Shown here in pieces: positions 8,298 through 17,725 of a DNA stretch of 64,000 nucleotides (the stretch's first letter is position 1; each line of letters opens with the position of its first letter). The DNA lies in contig JAAFIK010000005.1 in NCBI GenBank assembly GCA_013298665.1, positions 1 through 64,000 of the forward strand. Reading direction: 5' to 3'. Source of the DNA: Chitinophagales bacterium (GTDB taxonomy: Bacteria > Bacteroidota > Bacteroidia > Chitinophagales > Chitinophagaceae). A model generated the notes under the pieces. The model was not told the origin of the DNA. It saw nothing but the letters and a program-made list of their open reading frames with translations, and did no database searches. The position numbers were made by a program, and so were the translations under genes.

Positions 8298-9509
8298 CTA
8301 CTTCTGTCTTACTGCTTCTGTCTTGCGCTCATACCTGAACAGCGCAGCAAACATTGTATCCCCCTGTTCCTTATACCCTTCAAATACCTGCATCGCCTGA
8401 AGGGCAAGTCCAAGCCTGTCCCGGATAAAATATGCCATTGCTTCATTTTCCTGAGCAAAAACAGAACAGGTAATATACAGAAAATAGCCCCCCTCAGCCA
8501 GGAAGCGGGCAGCACTGGTGACAATTTTTTGCTGTAGTGCAGCGTAATGTGCCGTTTCATCGCGGTTATAGCCCGGCAACTGCTCGGGTGTACGCGACCA
8601 GGTGCCGCTACCGCTACAGGGCACATCGCAGATAATCAGGTTGAAAGGCGTTTGTATTTTTTGGCGCAGCAGTTCGCTTTCGGGTACCGAAAGGTCTGCG
8701 ATAAGCATTTGGTAGCCATGGATACCCGCGCGTGCAAAACGATCCTGCAGGTTGTGCAGTATCGATGGGCGGATATCAGCAACGGTAAGATCCACAGCGC
8801 CACCAGCCAGGTCGTACAGCAGGATCGACTTGCCACCGCTTGCTGCGCAGCAATCCCATGCCCGCACGGTAACGCCCTGCAATCCGGCCAGCGCCTGTAA
8901 TATAAAACGCCCCACCCGTTGTGAAGAAATATCCTGGACAACTACCTGGACATCCGGTGAAAATAAAGTATCTGTTTTTGTGGTATTGGGCAGCGCGATG
9001 GTATCCGGTTCGGGTGTTGCAAAGGCAATACCGGCAAGGTTTAGTTTTTCCCGCACCGCCTCCATAGCACCGGGGCGCACCCTTAAGTACAAACGTGGTT
9101 GCCGGAAAAAAGAACGGACAAAGGCCTCCGCTACAATGGCCGCACTTAAATCATCGCAAAACGGGAAAACATCCGGCAAGTACACCCACTCCTTCAGCAG
9201 CAGTAATTTTTCATCAAGTGTAGTGCCGATCTGTTCATTCCAGAGCGGCCGGAAATGCGCCAGTAAAGCGGAGGGTTCCGTTTCGCAAAGAAAATGCGCG
9301 GCGAGGATTTTATCTGCCGTGTTCAGCGATACCCCGGCATAGCCCAGGCGGAAATACTGGTAACAAAGCGTGGTAATCTTTTTACGGTCGCGGCTGCCGT
9401 ACTTTTTATGCTGCGAAAAATAATGTTTGCTGAAAAAATGAAAGGGTTCCTTTCCCTCATAGGCGCCAATGATCGCCACAGCGGTATTCAGATGCGATTG
9501 ATGAATCAT
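8298..9509 (-). CDS. RsmB/NOP-family RNA m5C methyltransferase
   Basis: 403 aa. It transfers a methyl group from SAM to cytosine C5 in RNA, most likely 16S rRNA, by cysteine chemistry. The two signature cysteines are present: motif IV CDVPCSGSGTW and motif VI YITCSVFAQENE. The SAM-binding part reads AWDCCAASGGKS and LTVADIRPSIL. The ~170-residue N-terminal part resembles the NusB-like/substrate-binding portion of the family. It lies 42 bp downstream of odhB on the same strand and is probably cotranscribed. Its last codons run into a low-complexity tttctgtctt spacer repeat, so the C-terminal tail (TEAVRQK) may be recently acquired. The exact rRNA target cannot be told from sequence. Confidence 0.88.
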   Translation of the reverse strand: MIHQSHLNTAVAIIGAYEGKEPFHFFSKHYFSQHKKYGSRDRKKITTLCYQYFRLGYAGVSLNTADKILAAHFLCETEPSALLAHFRPLWNEQIGTTLDEKLLLLKEWVYLPDVFPFCDDLSAAIVAEAFVRSFFRQPRLYLRVRPGAMEAVREKLNLAGIAFATPEPDTIALPNTTKTDTLFSPDVQVVVQDISSQRVGRFILQALAGLQGVTVRAWDCCAASGGKSILLYDLAGGAVDLTVADIRPSILHNLQDRFARAGIHGYQMLIADLSVPESELLRQKIQTPFNLIICDVPCSGSGTWSRTPEQLPGYNRDETAHYAALQQKIVTSAARFLAEGGYFLYITCSVFAQENEAMAYFIRDRLGLALQAMQVFEGYKEQGDTMFAALFRYERKTEAVRQK

Positions 9510-9551
9510 AACAGACGGATCCTCTGCATAGCATTCCGGTATTGTATAAGA

Positions 9552-10775
9552 TTAGAGTTCCAGCAGGGTTTTAACCGGGTCTTTGCCAAAAAGCAACAGA
9601 TCCGGGTTTTCCAGCAGTTCTTTCACCCGCACGAGGAACCCTACTGATTCGCGGCCGTCAATAATACGGTGATCGTAGCTGAGTGCCAGATACATCATCG
9701 GCCGGATCACCACCTGCCCGTTCACCGCCATCGGCCTGTCCTGTATTTTGTGCATACCGAGTATGGCAGACTGCGGAATATTAATGATGGGTGTGCTCAT
9801 CAGCGAGCCAAACACCCCGCCATTGGTGATGGTAAAGGTTCCCCCGCTCATTTCTTCAATGGTCAGTTTATTTTCACGGGCCTTAGTGGCAAGCTCAACC
9901 ACCTTAGCTTCTATTCCTGCCATGCTCAGGCTCTCCGCATTGCGGATTACCGGTACCACCAGTCCTTTGGGCGCACTTACCGCTATAGAAATGTCGCAAT
10001 AATCGTGGTAAATGACCTGGTCGCCATCAATGTATGCATTTACGGCCTTCCATTCCTGCAACGCGAAGCAACAGGCCTTGGTGAAAAAACTCATAAAGCC
10101 GAGGTTGACCCCGTGGGTTTCTTTAAACTTGTCTTTGAAGCGGGTGCGGATATCCATAACCGGCCCCATATCCACTTCATTGAAAGTGGTGAGCATGGCC
10201 GTGGTGTTCTTGGCTTCCACCAAACGGCGGCTCACCGTTTTGCGGAGGTTGCTCATCTTCTCGGGATGCGATTCGCGGCTGAAAGCAGGGGTACCTGGCA
10301 ATTTACCCGGATTGGCTAAGGCTTCCAGTACATCCTGTTTCAATATCCGGCCATTGGAGCCGCTTGCCGGTACTTTTGCCGGGTCGATCTTTTTATCTGC
10401 AATCATGGCTGCGGCCAATGGTGTAGCCTTTACTTCCGGTGCAGCTGCGGGTGGTGGTACTGCAGCGGCAACAGCGGGAGGAGGTACCGGTGCAGCTACG
10501 GGTGCTGCGGGTGCTGCGGCAGCCCCTTCAGGACGTACAGCATCAATATCAATATTACAAACCACATCGCCGATGCGGAGGGTATCTCCCTCGGCAACCA
10601 AAGGATGCACGATACCTGCCTGCTCAGCATTAAGCTCAAAAGTGGCTTTCTCACTCTCCAGTTCTGCGATCACCGCATCCCTGTCTGCCCATTCGCCTTC
10701 CTTTTTCAGCCACTTTACCAGGGTCACTTCGCTGATGCTTTCACCAACAGATGGAACTTTTATCGCTATTGACAT
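9552..10775 (-). CDS. odhB: Dihydrolipoyllysine succinyltransferase (E2 of 2-oxoglutarate dehydrogenase)
   Basis: 407 aa from ATG 10775 ([16 protein letters not shown], the standard E2 opening); an upstream in-frame start at 10802 is unlikely. Residues 1-75 form a lipoyl domain with the lipoylated lysine in ESEKATFEL (K43). An Ala/Pro-rich linker follows, then a peripheral subunit-binding domain ([13 protein letters not shown]...[14 protein letters not shown]) and the acyltransferase core ending in [17 protein letters not shown] with the catalytic His and Asp. It moves the succinyl group from the E1 thiamine intermediate to CoA in the TCA cycle. The E1 gene is not in the window. An E2 of another 2-oxo acid complex is possible, but the PSVGESI opening favours the succinyl enzyme. 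Confidence 0.9.
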   Translation of the reverse strand: MSIAIKVPSVGESISEVTLVKWLKKEGEWADRDAVIAELESEKATFELNAEQAGIVHPLVAEGDTLRIGDVVCNIDIDAVRPEGAAAAPAAPVAAPVPPPAVAAAVPPPAAAPEVKATPLAAAMIADKKIDPAKVPASGSNGRILKQDVLEALANPGKLPGTPAFSRESHPEKMSNLRKTVSRRLVEAKNTTAMLTTFNEVDMGPVMDIRTRFKDKFKETHGVNLGFMSFFTKACCFALQEWKAVNAYIDGDQVIYHDYCDISIAVSAPKGLVVPVIRNAESLSMAGIEAKVVELATKARENKLTIEEMSGGTFTITNGGVFGSLMSTPIINIPQSAILGMHKIQDRPMAVNGQVVIRPMMYLALSYDHRIIDGRESVGFLVRVKELLENPDLLLFGKDPVKTLLEL

Positions 10776-11025
10776 GCTTACCTTTGATTTTTTGTAGTGC
10801 AAATTTCGGGGAAAATGAAAGATAATGCAATTGAATTACGGGAATTGGCATAAAAATGGGGGAAATAACCATAAATGGGTATTGTACAATTAGCCGGATG
10901 CTGTATTTTTACAATAAATTTAACCGTATTATCAGCCAAACATACCATTTGATAAATCAAATACAACTGAATTGATGAGATTTCCTACTTTTATACAAAA
11001 TCTGAATTGTTTAAACCGGTATAAT

Positions 11026-12666
11026 ATGACAACAAAAAAAATACATCTTCTGGCCGGTATTGCCGGATTGATGTTAAGTGCTTCGGCTTCTGCCCAATTG
11101 ACCATCTCCAGCGGTGCCACGTTTAACGTGCAAACCGGTGCGATTGTAACGGTACAGGGCGATATTACCAGCAGTGCCGATATTACCGGCGCGGGTAAAA
11201 TCCAGCTCAAAGGATCGGGTAACCAGAACGTAAACATGAACGGCTTCACGATCCCCAATCTGGAGGTCGACAATGCTGCCAATGTTACCTTAACAGGTAA
11301 TACCCGTATTTCAAACGACCTGCTGTTTACCACGGGCAGGATTAATCTCGGTAATTTTGACCTCATCATGGGTGCTGCCCCCGCAGGAACGATTACCGGT
11401 TCAGGCAGTACGAAGTTTGCGGTAACCAACGGTACCGGGCGCCTGATCAAAACCGGCCTTGGTGCTGTGGCATTCAACTTCCCGGTAGGTAATTCCACCA
11501 CCACTTACAATCCTCTCTCTTTGACCAACAATGGTACTGCCGATAATATCGGCGTAAGGTGCCTCGCCAATGGTTATACCAACGGGCTTACCGGTAGCCC
11601 CTTTACTAAAGAAGCAGTTGATGCCACATGGGACATTTCAGAAGCCGTTGCCGGTGGCAGTAACCTCAATATGACTGCAACCTGGGATGCAGGAGATGAA
11701 CTACCAGGCTTCCAGCGTACCCGCACAGGTATTGCCAATTATATTACCAGTCCTGCAGCAAATGTGGGTTGGGATCTGCTGAACAGCCAGACAGCAGCAG
11801 CAACCGGTGCAAATCCTTACAGCATTTCACGTACAGGCGTAAGCAACCTCGGTGCTTTTGCCATTGGTACAAGACCCGTACTGACTCCATTGCTGGTTTC
11901 ACCAAAGGTATTCCTCCAGGGCGCCTATAATACCGGTACCAGCCTCATGGGCGATAATCTCCGCACCCTGAACCTGATTCCGCTCATCAACCCCTACGAT
12001 ACCATCGGCGGATTTACTGCTGTAGGTAGCGGTGGCGGTGAAACCACTACAGCAGCCATCGCAGGATCGGGTGCCGCAGCGGGCAATGATGCCATTGTGG
12101 ATTGGGTATTTGTGCAACTGCACCAGGCAAGCGATAGTGCCATCATCAGTACAAAAGCTGTACTCCTGCAACGCGATGGCGACCTCGTGGAAACAGACGG
12201 TGTTACACCTGTGAATATGGCAGGATTTGCACCAGGCAATTACTTTATCTCCGTTCGCCACAGGAACCACCTTGGTGTACGCAGCGCAGGTACACTCGCC
12301 CTGGCCAAAACAACATCCACAGCGTACGACTTTACCAATAACCTCGCCAATGCATTTGTGGGCAACCCCGCAGTAGCCAACCCGGCCATGGCAACGATAA
12401 ATCCAGGCGTATTTGGTTTGTATGGTGGTAACGCCAATGTTGACCGCAACACAAGGAAAACCGGTTCTGCGTCTATTAATGACTATTCTTTACTGTTGAC
12501 GGGTGTTTCTGCTGCTGCAGCCCCCGGTCCAACCGGTGTTTACCGCAGGGAAGATTTTAACATGGATGGTAATATACGGAAAACAGGCTCACCCCTCACC
12601 AACGATTACTCCAGACTACTCAACATACTTGGTGCATTAAACATTATAGCTCAGCCTGTATTCTAA
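11026..12666 (+). CDS. Secreted surface protein with C-terminal tandem dockerin-like motifs
   Basis: 546 aa from ATG 11026 (MTTKKIHLLAGIAGLMLSASASAQ, a textbook signal peptide); the upstream in-frame ATG 10972 gives an untypical leader. The first ~200 residues read as a repetitive beta structure (TISSGATFNVQTGAIVTVQGDITSSADI, VNMNGFTIPNLEVDNAANVTLTGN). Near the C-terminus are two related ~25-residue units, NANVDRNTRKTGSASINDYSLLL and DFNMDGNIRKTGSPLTNDYSRLL. The second has a DxNxDG calcium-loop pattern like dockerin/EF-hand loops; the first is degenerate. There is no T9SS domain. The T9SS protein 27 bp downstream is likely cotranscribed. Function unknown; a cell-surface structural role is inferred. 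Confidence 0.75.
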   Translation: MTTKKIHLLAGIAGLMLSASASAQLTISSGATFNVQTGAIVTVQGDITSSADITGAGKIQLKGSGNQNVNMNGFTIPNLEVDNAANVTLTGNTRISNDLLFTTGRINLGNFDLIMGAAPAGTITGSGSTKFAVTNGTGRLIKTGLGAVAFNFPVGNSTTTYNPLSLTNNGTADNIGVRCLANGYTNGLTGSPFTKEAVDATWDISEAVAGGSNLNMTATWDAGDELPGFQRTRTGIANYITSPAANVGWDLLNSQTAAATGANPYSISRTGVSNLGAFAIGTRPVLTPLLVSPKVFLQGAYNTGTSLMGDNLRTLNLIPLINPYDTIGGFTAVGSGGGETTTAAIAGSGAAAGNDAIVDWVFVQLHQASDSAIISTKAVLLQRDGDLVETDGVTPVNMAGFAPGNYFISVRHRNHLGVRSAGTLALAKTTSTAYDFTNNLANAFVGNPAVANPAMATINPGVFGLYGGNANVDRNTRKTGSASINDYSLLLTGVSAAAAPGPTGVYRREDFNMDGNIRKTGSPLTNDYSRLLNILGALNIIAQPVF

Positions 12667-12693
12667 ATTTATTAAATTCTAAAATATTCCAAA

Positions 12694-13869
12694 ATGAAGA
12701 AATTATTTATCGCCATATTCTCCTTACTTATCACGCACATAGCGATAGGGCAGGGTAAATTCGCAGCATCAGTCAGCAATACCGGTAATACCCTCATATT
12801 TAAATTAAGGGCAACCGGAGGAAACGTAACCACCGGGTTTTCGGGCATAGAGTTTTTCCTGCGCTACCCTACTTCCACTCCAGCTTTTTCCTACGGCACA
12901 GTTGTACAGAACAGCGCCAGTTTTCCAGGCATGACCGCTTCGGGCGGCCTCGGCACCGGTTCATGGGAAATTGAGCGCAACAACGCTGCTTATATACTTC
13001 CCGGCTTTAATGTTGACCACTTTATTTATACGGCACCCGCTCCGGCCACAGGATCGCAAACCTATACCAATGGCAGCGAGTACGAAGTGATCAGGGTTCC
13101 ATTGATCGGAACGCCTCCCAATACCGTAAGTTTCCAGTTTATCCATCAGGATTCTGAAGAAAAATATTACCTCGCCATTACCAGTGAAGTGGGTGCAGAC
13201 CTGAGACCCGCGGCAGCAACAAATTACTTTTACCCTTCTACCACCACACTTTCAGGACCTTCCGGCAGTACGCTGTACCTGATGGATCTTGTGAATGTAC
13301 CCGTTCCGGTAAAATTTAACGGCTTCACTGCTGTTAAAAAAGAAGCCGATGGTTTACTCACCTGGTCGGTAGAAAATGAAAGCGCGATTACAGAACGCTA
13401 TGAAGTTGAGAGGAGTTTTAATGGTACAGACTTTACCAAAATTGCCACGGTAGCTCCTAAAAACAATGGCTTTGGTTCAAACACCTATACCCTCACCGAT
13501 GCCAATCTCGCCGGTTTACGCAGTGCCGGAGTTATTTACTACCGCATCAAACAAACCGATCGTGATGGCAAGTTTGTGTATAGTGAAATCAGGAGTATCC
13601 GTCTTGACGGTCGTGGTTTTGCCGTAGGTATCTATCCCAACCCCGTTAAAGACGTTACCACCGTTAATATAGACCTCGTGGAAGACACGGATGTACTGAT
13701 CAGCATTACCGATGCTGCCGGTAAACAGGTAAAACAAGTACAGGTACAGGGTTTTAAAGGTCCCAATGCCCGTAAAGTTGATCTCTCCGGTTTTGCTTCA
13801 GGTACATATGTATTCAAAGTAAGTGCAGGCATTGAACAAAAAACAATTTCTGTAGTAAAAGGATTATAA
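12694..13869 (+). CDS. Secreted protein with T9SS type A C-terminal sorting domain
   Basis: 391 aa. The signal peptide is MKKLFIAIFSLLITHIAIGQ. Residues ~20-190 form a beta-rich domain (TLIFKLRATGGNVTTGFSGIEFFLRYP) that could be cohesin- or Ig-like, but I cannot name it. Residues ~210-300 look like a fibronectin-type fold common in these proteins (VKFNGFTAVKKEADGLLTWSVENE...YEVERSFNGTDF...YYRIKQTDRDGKFVYSEIR). The last ~80 residues are a type A sorting domain (YPNPVKDVTTVNID, LSGFASGTYVFKV). It is predicted to cross the outer membrane through type IX secretion and be anchored or released. It is encoded 27 bp after a protein with dockerin-like repeats, so they may act as a pair. Confidence 0.85.
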   Translation: MKKLFIAIFSLLITHIAIGQGKFAASVSNTGNTLIFKLRATGGNVTTGFSGIEFFLRYPTSTPAFSYGTVVQNSASFPGMTASGGLGTGSWEIERNNAAYILPGFNVDHFIYTAPAPATGSQTYTNGSEYEVIRVPLIGTPPNTVSFQFIHQDSEEKYYLAITSEVGADLRPAAATNYFYPSTTTLSGPSGSTLYLMDLVNVPVPVKFNGFTAVKKEADGLLTWSVENESAITERYEVERSFNGTDFTKIATVAPKNNGFGSNTYTLTDANLAGLRSAGVIYYRIKQTDRDGKFVYSEIRSIRLDGRGFAVGIYPNPVKDVTTVNIDLVEDTDVLISITDAAGKQVKQVQVQGFKGPNARKVDLSGFASGTYVFKVSAGIEQKTISVVKGL

Positions 13870-13905
13870 CGCTGTTACTGAGCAAAACGTAGTATGTATA
13901 CTACT

Positions 13906-13929
13906 AAGCCGCCCCATACCGGGCGGCTT
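13906..13929 (+). terminator. Intrinsic terminator after the T9SS protein
   Basis: Perfect 9-bp stem aagccgccc/gggcggctt, loop catacc, followed by TTTTTATT. It serves the rightward surface-protein operon. Confidence 0.85.
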
Positions 13930-13974
13930 TTTATTGTGCCCCCTGTGCTGCCCATTTTTCTTCTGCCAATAACC

Positions 13975-14006
13975 CCCGGTATTTGCAGTTGGCTGCAAAT
14001 ACCGGG
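13975..14006. repeat. 14-bp perfect hairpin between two terminators
   Basis: Arms cccggtatttgcag (13975-13988) and ctgcaaataccggg (13993-14006) around ttgg. It sits between the terminators of the two convergent operons. With no T-tract on the right and only a few pyrimidines on the left, it may be a second stop signal or a structured RNA end. Confidence 0.6.
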
Positions 14007-14015
14007 ATAAAAAAA

Positions 14016-14032
14016 GCCGCCAATTGGGCGGC
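14016..14032 (-). terminator. Intrinsic terminator of the sigma factor gene
   Basis: Stem gccgcc/ggcggc with loop aattg. On the minus strand it is followed by a T-rich run (complement of ataaaaaaa, 14008-14015). It lies 37 bp past the rpoD stop. Confidence 0.75.
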
Positions 14033-14068
14033 CCTGATATACACCTGGTTGTTACGGGAAGTGTTTAC

Positions 14069-14938
14069 TTATGCACCCAGATAGGTACGTAATAGTTTGC
14101 AACGCGAAGCAGTGCGCAACTTTGAAATCGCTTTGTCTTTGATCTGCCGCACACGTTCGCGGGTCAGGTTGAACTTAACACCAATGTCTTCCAGGCTTAG
14201 CGGATGGTCAACACCAAGACCAAAGAAATAACGTACCACTTCTTTCTGGCGCTCGGTAAGCGTACCCAGCGAGCGGTCAATCTCCGTCTTTAACGATGCC
14301 CCCACTTCCAGCGCTTTATCCGTGCTGTCGGCATTAGGATTGGTCATCACATCCATCAGGGTACCCTCCTCACCATCAGAGAGTGGCTGGTCCATACTGA
14401 TGTGGCGCGCAGACAACCCCATTGTGCTGGCCACTTCTTCAATATCAATATCCAGCAGCGTGGCCAGTTCCTCCGGCGTGGGTTCACGTTCAAATTCCTG
14501 TTCCAATTGCGAATAGGCCTTGCTGATGCGATTGGTCAGCCCCACCTTATTGAGTGGCAACCGTACAATACGCGACTGTTCTGCAAGCGCCTGCAGGATA
14601 CTCTGGCGAATCCACCATACCGCATAGGAGATAAATTTAAACCCCCTTGTTTCGTCAAAACGCTGTGCAGCTTTGATCAGCCCCAGGTTGCCTTCATTGA
14701 TGAGATCGGGCAGGGTGAGTCCCTGGTTCTGGTACTGTTTTGCCACAGAAACGACAAAACGAAGGTTTGATTTGGTAAGTTTTTCGAGGGCTGCCTGATC
14801 GCCCTCTTTGATTCGAACTGCGAGTTTAACTTCTTCTTCGGGACTGATCAGTTCTACTTTGCCGATTTCCTGTAAATACTTTTCCAGGCTCTGGCTCTCC
14901 CGGTTGGTGATCGATTTTGTAATCTTGAGCTGACGCAT
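14069..14938 (-). CDS. rpoD: Primary RNA polymerase sigma factor (sigma-70/SigA type)
   Basis: 289 aa from ATG 14938 ([27 protein letters not shown], the conserved Bacteroidota opening); an ATG two codons upstream is possible. Region 1.2 is [20 protein letters not shown]. Region 2 contains [57 protein letters not shown] in full. Regions 3 and 4 follow, with the helix-turn-helix [29 protein letters not shown] near the end. There is no large region 1.1 or nonconserved insert, as is usual for this phylum. It recognises the TTTG/TAnnTTTG promoters. It is a single-gene unit with its own terminator, divergent from the START-like gene. Confidence 0.96.
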   Translation of the reverse strand: MRQLKITKSITNRESQSLEKYLQEIGKVELISPEEEVKLAVRIKEGDQAALEKLTKSNLRFVVSVAKQYQNQGLTLPDLINEGNLGLIKAAQRFDETRGFKFISYAVWWIRQSILQALAEQSRIVRLPLNKVGLTNRISKAYSQLEQEFEREPTPEELATLLDIDIEEVASTMGLSARHISMDQPLSDGEEGTLMDVMTNPNADSTDKALEVGASLKTEIDRSLGTLTERQKEVVRYFFGLGVDHPLSLEDIGVKFNLTRERVRQIKDKAISKLRTASRCKLLRTYLGA

Positions 14939-15149
14939 ACTCATAAGCCGGTAAATTTTAAGGGATGAATGATTTCTTTAATACAGTTAATAAAGTGTTA
15001 AAAAATCATACTTACTACAACGTAATTTAAAGATTTTATGATACTTATCCAAAAATAAATTTATAAACTATTGAATTTCAGGCCTTTGGATTAAATATTG
15101 TTTAACAAATTGTGTACTAATGGTAAACAAAAAATAAATGGCTAAAAAT

Positions 15150-15179
15150 TTTGTCACTTCGATTATTTTTCTATAATTG
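15150..15179 (+). promoter_or_regulatory. Promoter of the START-like gene (TTTG-N18-TATAATTG)
   Basis: TTTG at 15150-15153 and TATAATTG at 15172-15179, 18 bp apart. This is one mismatch from the Bacteroidota -7 consensus, with near-normal spacing, and lies 31 bp before the ATG at 15210. The rest of the 271-bp divergent AT-rich region has a TAnnTTTG on the minus strand (15050-15057) without a matching -33. Confidence 0.5.
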
Positions 15180-15209
15180 CATCGCAGTAGATGATCTTAA
15201 ATATACAGA

Positions 15210-15590
15210 ATGAGCAAGAAAGTACTATATACATTAGAATACCCCGTAAGATGTTCCCCCGCTATACTATATGAGTTTCTCAGTACACCGGCCGGATTAC
15301 AGGAATGGTTTGCCGATAAAGTGGATGAAAAAGATGGTTTCTTCAGTTTTGGCTGGAATGATACCACCGATGTGGCAGAAGTGCTGGAAAAGGAAGAAGG
15401 AAAGTTTATCCGTTTCCGCTGGACGCATGCACTGAAAGATGAATACTTTGAATTTGCAATAGAAAAATCTGAGATTACCAACCAGACGATCCTGATGGTG
15501 AAGGACTTTGCTGATAAAAAGGAAATCAAAGACCAGAGCCAGTTATGGGAGTACCAGATCAAAGATTTGTTTCACCGCCTCGGTAATTAA
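15210..15590 (+). CDS. START-like / SRPBCC-fold protein
   Basis: 126 aa. The sequence has the layout of small AHSA1/SRPBCC domains: CSPAILYEFLSTPAGLQEWFADKV, then FSFGWNDTTDVAEVLEKEEGKFIRFRW, then FEFAIEKSEITNQTILMVKDFAD. The fold makes a hydrophobic cavity that binds lipids or other small ligands, but the ligand here is unknown. It has no signal peptide, so it is cytoplasmic. This protein is commonly found in Bacteroidota. It is a single-gene unit whose last 4 bases overlap the end of the convergent gene at 15587. Confidence 0.8.
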   Translation: MSKKVLYTLEYPVRCSPAILYEFLSTPAGLQEWFADKVDEKDGFFSFGWNDTTDVAEVLEKEEGKFIRFRWTHALKDEYFEFAIEKSEITNQTILMVKDFADKKEIKDQSQLWEYQIKDLFHRLGN

Positions 15591-16201
15591 CCGCCGGGCA
15601 GACCAGCCAGTTCCGCTACAGTATCCGCCATTAATGCTGCGATGATTTCCCAGTCTCCGTCAAGCGGAAAAGTTTTTGCGATTTTGACAAAAGACTTTCG
15701 CTGAATGATTGCCGCATACGCTGCCGCAGGCAACGCCTGTACAGGTTGGTAATTGTCTTCCCCAAAATGGTGTTGCCAGGGGTCGTCACCGGTACAGATC
15801 GCATACCCCTGAGCCGATAGCCATTCCTGTTTTTGCAAAAGGGGCGAACGTGCGGCGGCCAGGTATCCGCCTGATAGCTGCAGGGTAACAGAGAAAAAAT
15901 GCCCCCACCAGAAAAGGCTGCGCAACGCGAATATATCTGTCTTACTGAATACCGCAGGATAATCGAGAATAACATATGGCAGCCCCTGGTAATGTTCACC
16001 CCTTGATATTTTGGCAGAAGCAAAAGGATACCGGCCATTGAGCAATGCCGAACCATCCAGTATTGCTGACGCCCGCTGGTGCAGGCCGCCCATAAGCCCG
16101 TACACCTTGTCAATCACCCGGTGTTTTGTTAAAATCCAGTCTGTACGGGTTACCAGTACCCGTTCCTCATCCGAAAGCCATATTTTTGCATCGCTACTCA
16201 T
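15587..16201 (-). CDS. Conserved hypothetical protein
   Basis: 204 aa from ATG 16201 (MSSDAKIWLSDEERVLVTRTDWILTKH); one more ATG precedes it in frame. No signal peptide or clear membrane segment, and no domain I recognise. The sequence is globular and tryptophan-rich (LRSLFWWGHFFSVTLQLSGGYLAAA, GDDPWQHHFGEDNYQP). It starts 29 bp from the start of the divergent LptF/G-type permease, so they share a promoter region. Its stop overlaps the stop of the START-like gene by 4 bases. The clean frame and protein-like composition make it a real gene; the function is unknown. Confidence 0.7.
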   Translation of the reverse strand: MSSDAKIWLSDEERVLVTRTDWILTKHRVIDKVYGLMGGLHQRASAILDGSALLNGRYPFASAKISRGEHYQGLPYVILDYPAVFSKTDIFALRSLFWWGHFFSVTLQLSGGYLAAARSPLLQKQEWLSAQGYAICTGDDPWQHHFGEDNYQPVQALPAAAYAAIIQRKSFVKIAKTFPLDGDWEIIAALMADTVAELAGLPGG

Positions 16202-16230
16202 CACTCAAACTTACAACCCGATCTGAACAA

Positions 16231-17703
16231 GTGATCAAAAAGTTAGATAAATTAATTTTGAAGGCTTTTACCGGGCCCTTTATCGCCACCTTCTTCATTG
16301 CATTCTTTGTGCTGATGATGCAGATCCTGTGGAAGTATATTGACGATCTCGTGGGTAAAGGACTGGACTTCATTACCCTTGGCAGATTTATCTGGTATGC
16401 CAGCGCATCCATGCTCACCCTTGCCATGCCGATCGCCATCCTGATTTCATCGATCATGACTTTTGGCAACCTCGGTGAAAGTTTTGAACTGGTAGCCATC
16501 AAATCGTCGGGTATCTCACTGCTGCGTTTTATGCGTCCGCTGATGTGGGTGGCTGTCCTGCTCTGCGGCATCACTTTTGTTTTTGCCAATTATGTCATCC
16601 CTTTTGCCAACCTCAAATTTGTGACGCTCTACAACGATATCTTTTATAAGAAACCGGCCTTCGACCTGAAAGAAGGTGTTTTCTTTACCCATATCCCCAA
16701 CTATGCCATCAAAGTGGGTAAAAAAGACGCCGATGGCAAAACGATCCATAACGTAGTCATCTTCGACCAGGCCAACAGTTTACAAGACAACAGTATTACT
16801 GCTGAGAAAGGTGTAATGACGGTTTCAGCCGACAAAAAATTTCTTGAGTTTAACCTGCAGGATGGTTACCGTTACCAGGAAAGGGGTAACAACACCGATA
16901 CTGCAACCGAATTTATCCGGCTGGGGTTTAAAGCATATAAAAAATTATTCGACCTCAGCGCTTTGCAGAAACAGAATACCAGCGATAGTGTTTACCGCAG
17001 CAATTTCAAAATGAAGAGCGTACGCCAGCTCAACCGTTCTATCGATTCGCTCTCCCGTATCGGCGACAGCTTTACCAACCGCCTGTACAGGGAGGTGGCA
17101 CTCAACCTCCACTACCTGCGCGTGAGCGACAGTTTATGGAAAACTCTTCCGGTACCGGCACTGCGGCTGAAAGATTTTAACGGACTCCTGCCAGATTCTC
17201 TCGAATACCTGGTGCAGGACCGGGCGCTCAATACCATCAACAACCTCAAAGGCTCTGTACAATTCAGTGCCGCAGAAATGACCGGGTATAAAAAGGAAAT
17301 CCGTTACCACCAGATTGAGTGGCACCGCAAATTTGCGCTCTCCTTAGCCTGTCTTGTACTTTTCTTCATTGGTGCACCACTGGGTTCCATTATTCGTAAA
17401 GGCGGATTGGGTATGCCCTTAGTGGTAGCCATAATATTTTTTCTGCTCTTTCACCTCCTGAACATGTTTGGCGAAAAGTTTGTAAAGGAAGACCTGACCT
17501 CAGCCTTTGCCGGTATGTGGCTTGCCGTACTGGTACTGGCACCCCTGGGCGCCTTTCTCACGTACAAGGCCATGAACGATTCACAACTCTTCAACAAAGA
17601 AGCCTACTGGCGGGTATTTACCCGCGTGCGAAACCTTATACGCAGCAGCACCAAGAGTACCGGCACCCGGGAAATCATCCCCGGAGCAAAAAAGATTACG
17701 TAA
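16231..17703 (+). CDS. LptF/LptG (YjgP/YjgQ) family permease
   Basis: 490 aa from GTG 16231 (MIKKLDKLILKAFTGPFIATFFIAFFVLMMQILWKYIDDLVGKGL). An earlier in-frame ATG at 16126 would overlap the divergent gene. The typical family layout is clear: N-terminal membrane helices with the LDKLILKAFTGPF opening, a large periplasmic beta-jellyroll (about residues 130-370), then C-terminal helices (FALSLACLVLFFIGAPLGSIIRKGGLG). LptF and LptG form the inner-membrane part of the LPS export ABC transporter; many Bacteroidota have one-gene variants that cannot be assigned to F or G. The superoxide dismutase gene starts 22 bp downstream. Confidence 0.9.
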   Translation: MIKKLDKLILKAFTGPFIATFFIAFFVLMMQILWKYIDDLVGKGLDFITLGRFIWYASASMLTLAMPIAILISSIMTFGNLGESFELVAIKSSGISLLRFMRPLMWVAVLLCGITFVFANYVIPFANLKFVTLYNDIFYKKPAFDLKEGVFFTHIPNYAIKVGKKDADGKTIHNVVIFDQANSLQDNSITAEKGVMTVSADKKFLEFNLQDGYRYQERGNNTDTATEFIRLGFKAYKKLFDLSALQKQNTSDSVYRSNFKMKSVRQLNRSIDSLSRIGDSFTNRLYREVALNLHYLRVSDSLWKTLPVPALRLKDFNGLLPDSLEYLVQDRALNTINNLKGSVQFSAAEMTGYKKEIRYHQIEWHRKFALSLACLVLFFIGAPLGSIIRKGGLGMPLVVAIIFFLLFHLLNMFGEKFVKEDLTSAFAGMWLAVLVLAPLGAFLTYKAMNDSQLFNKEAYWRVFTRVRNLIRSSTKSTGTREIIPGAKKIT

Positions 17704-17725
17704 TTTTAAGGTTCAAACAGTATTT

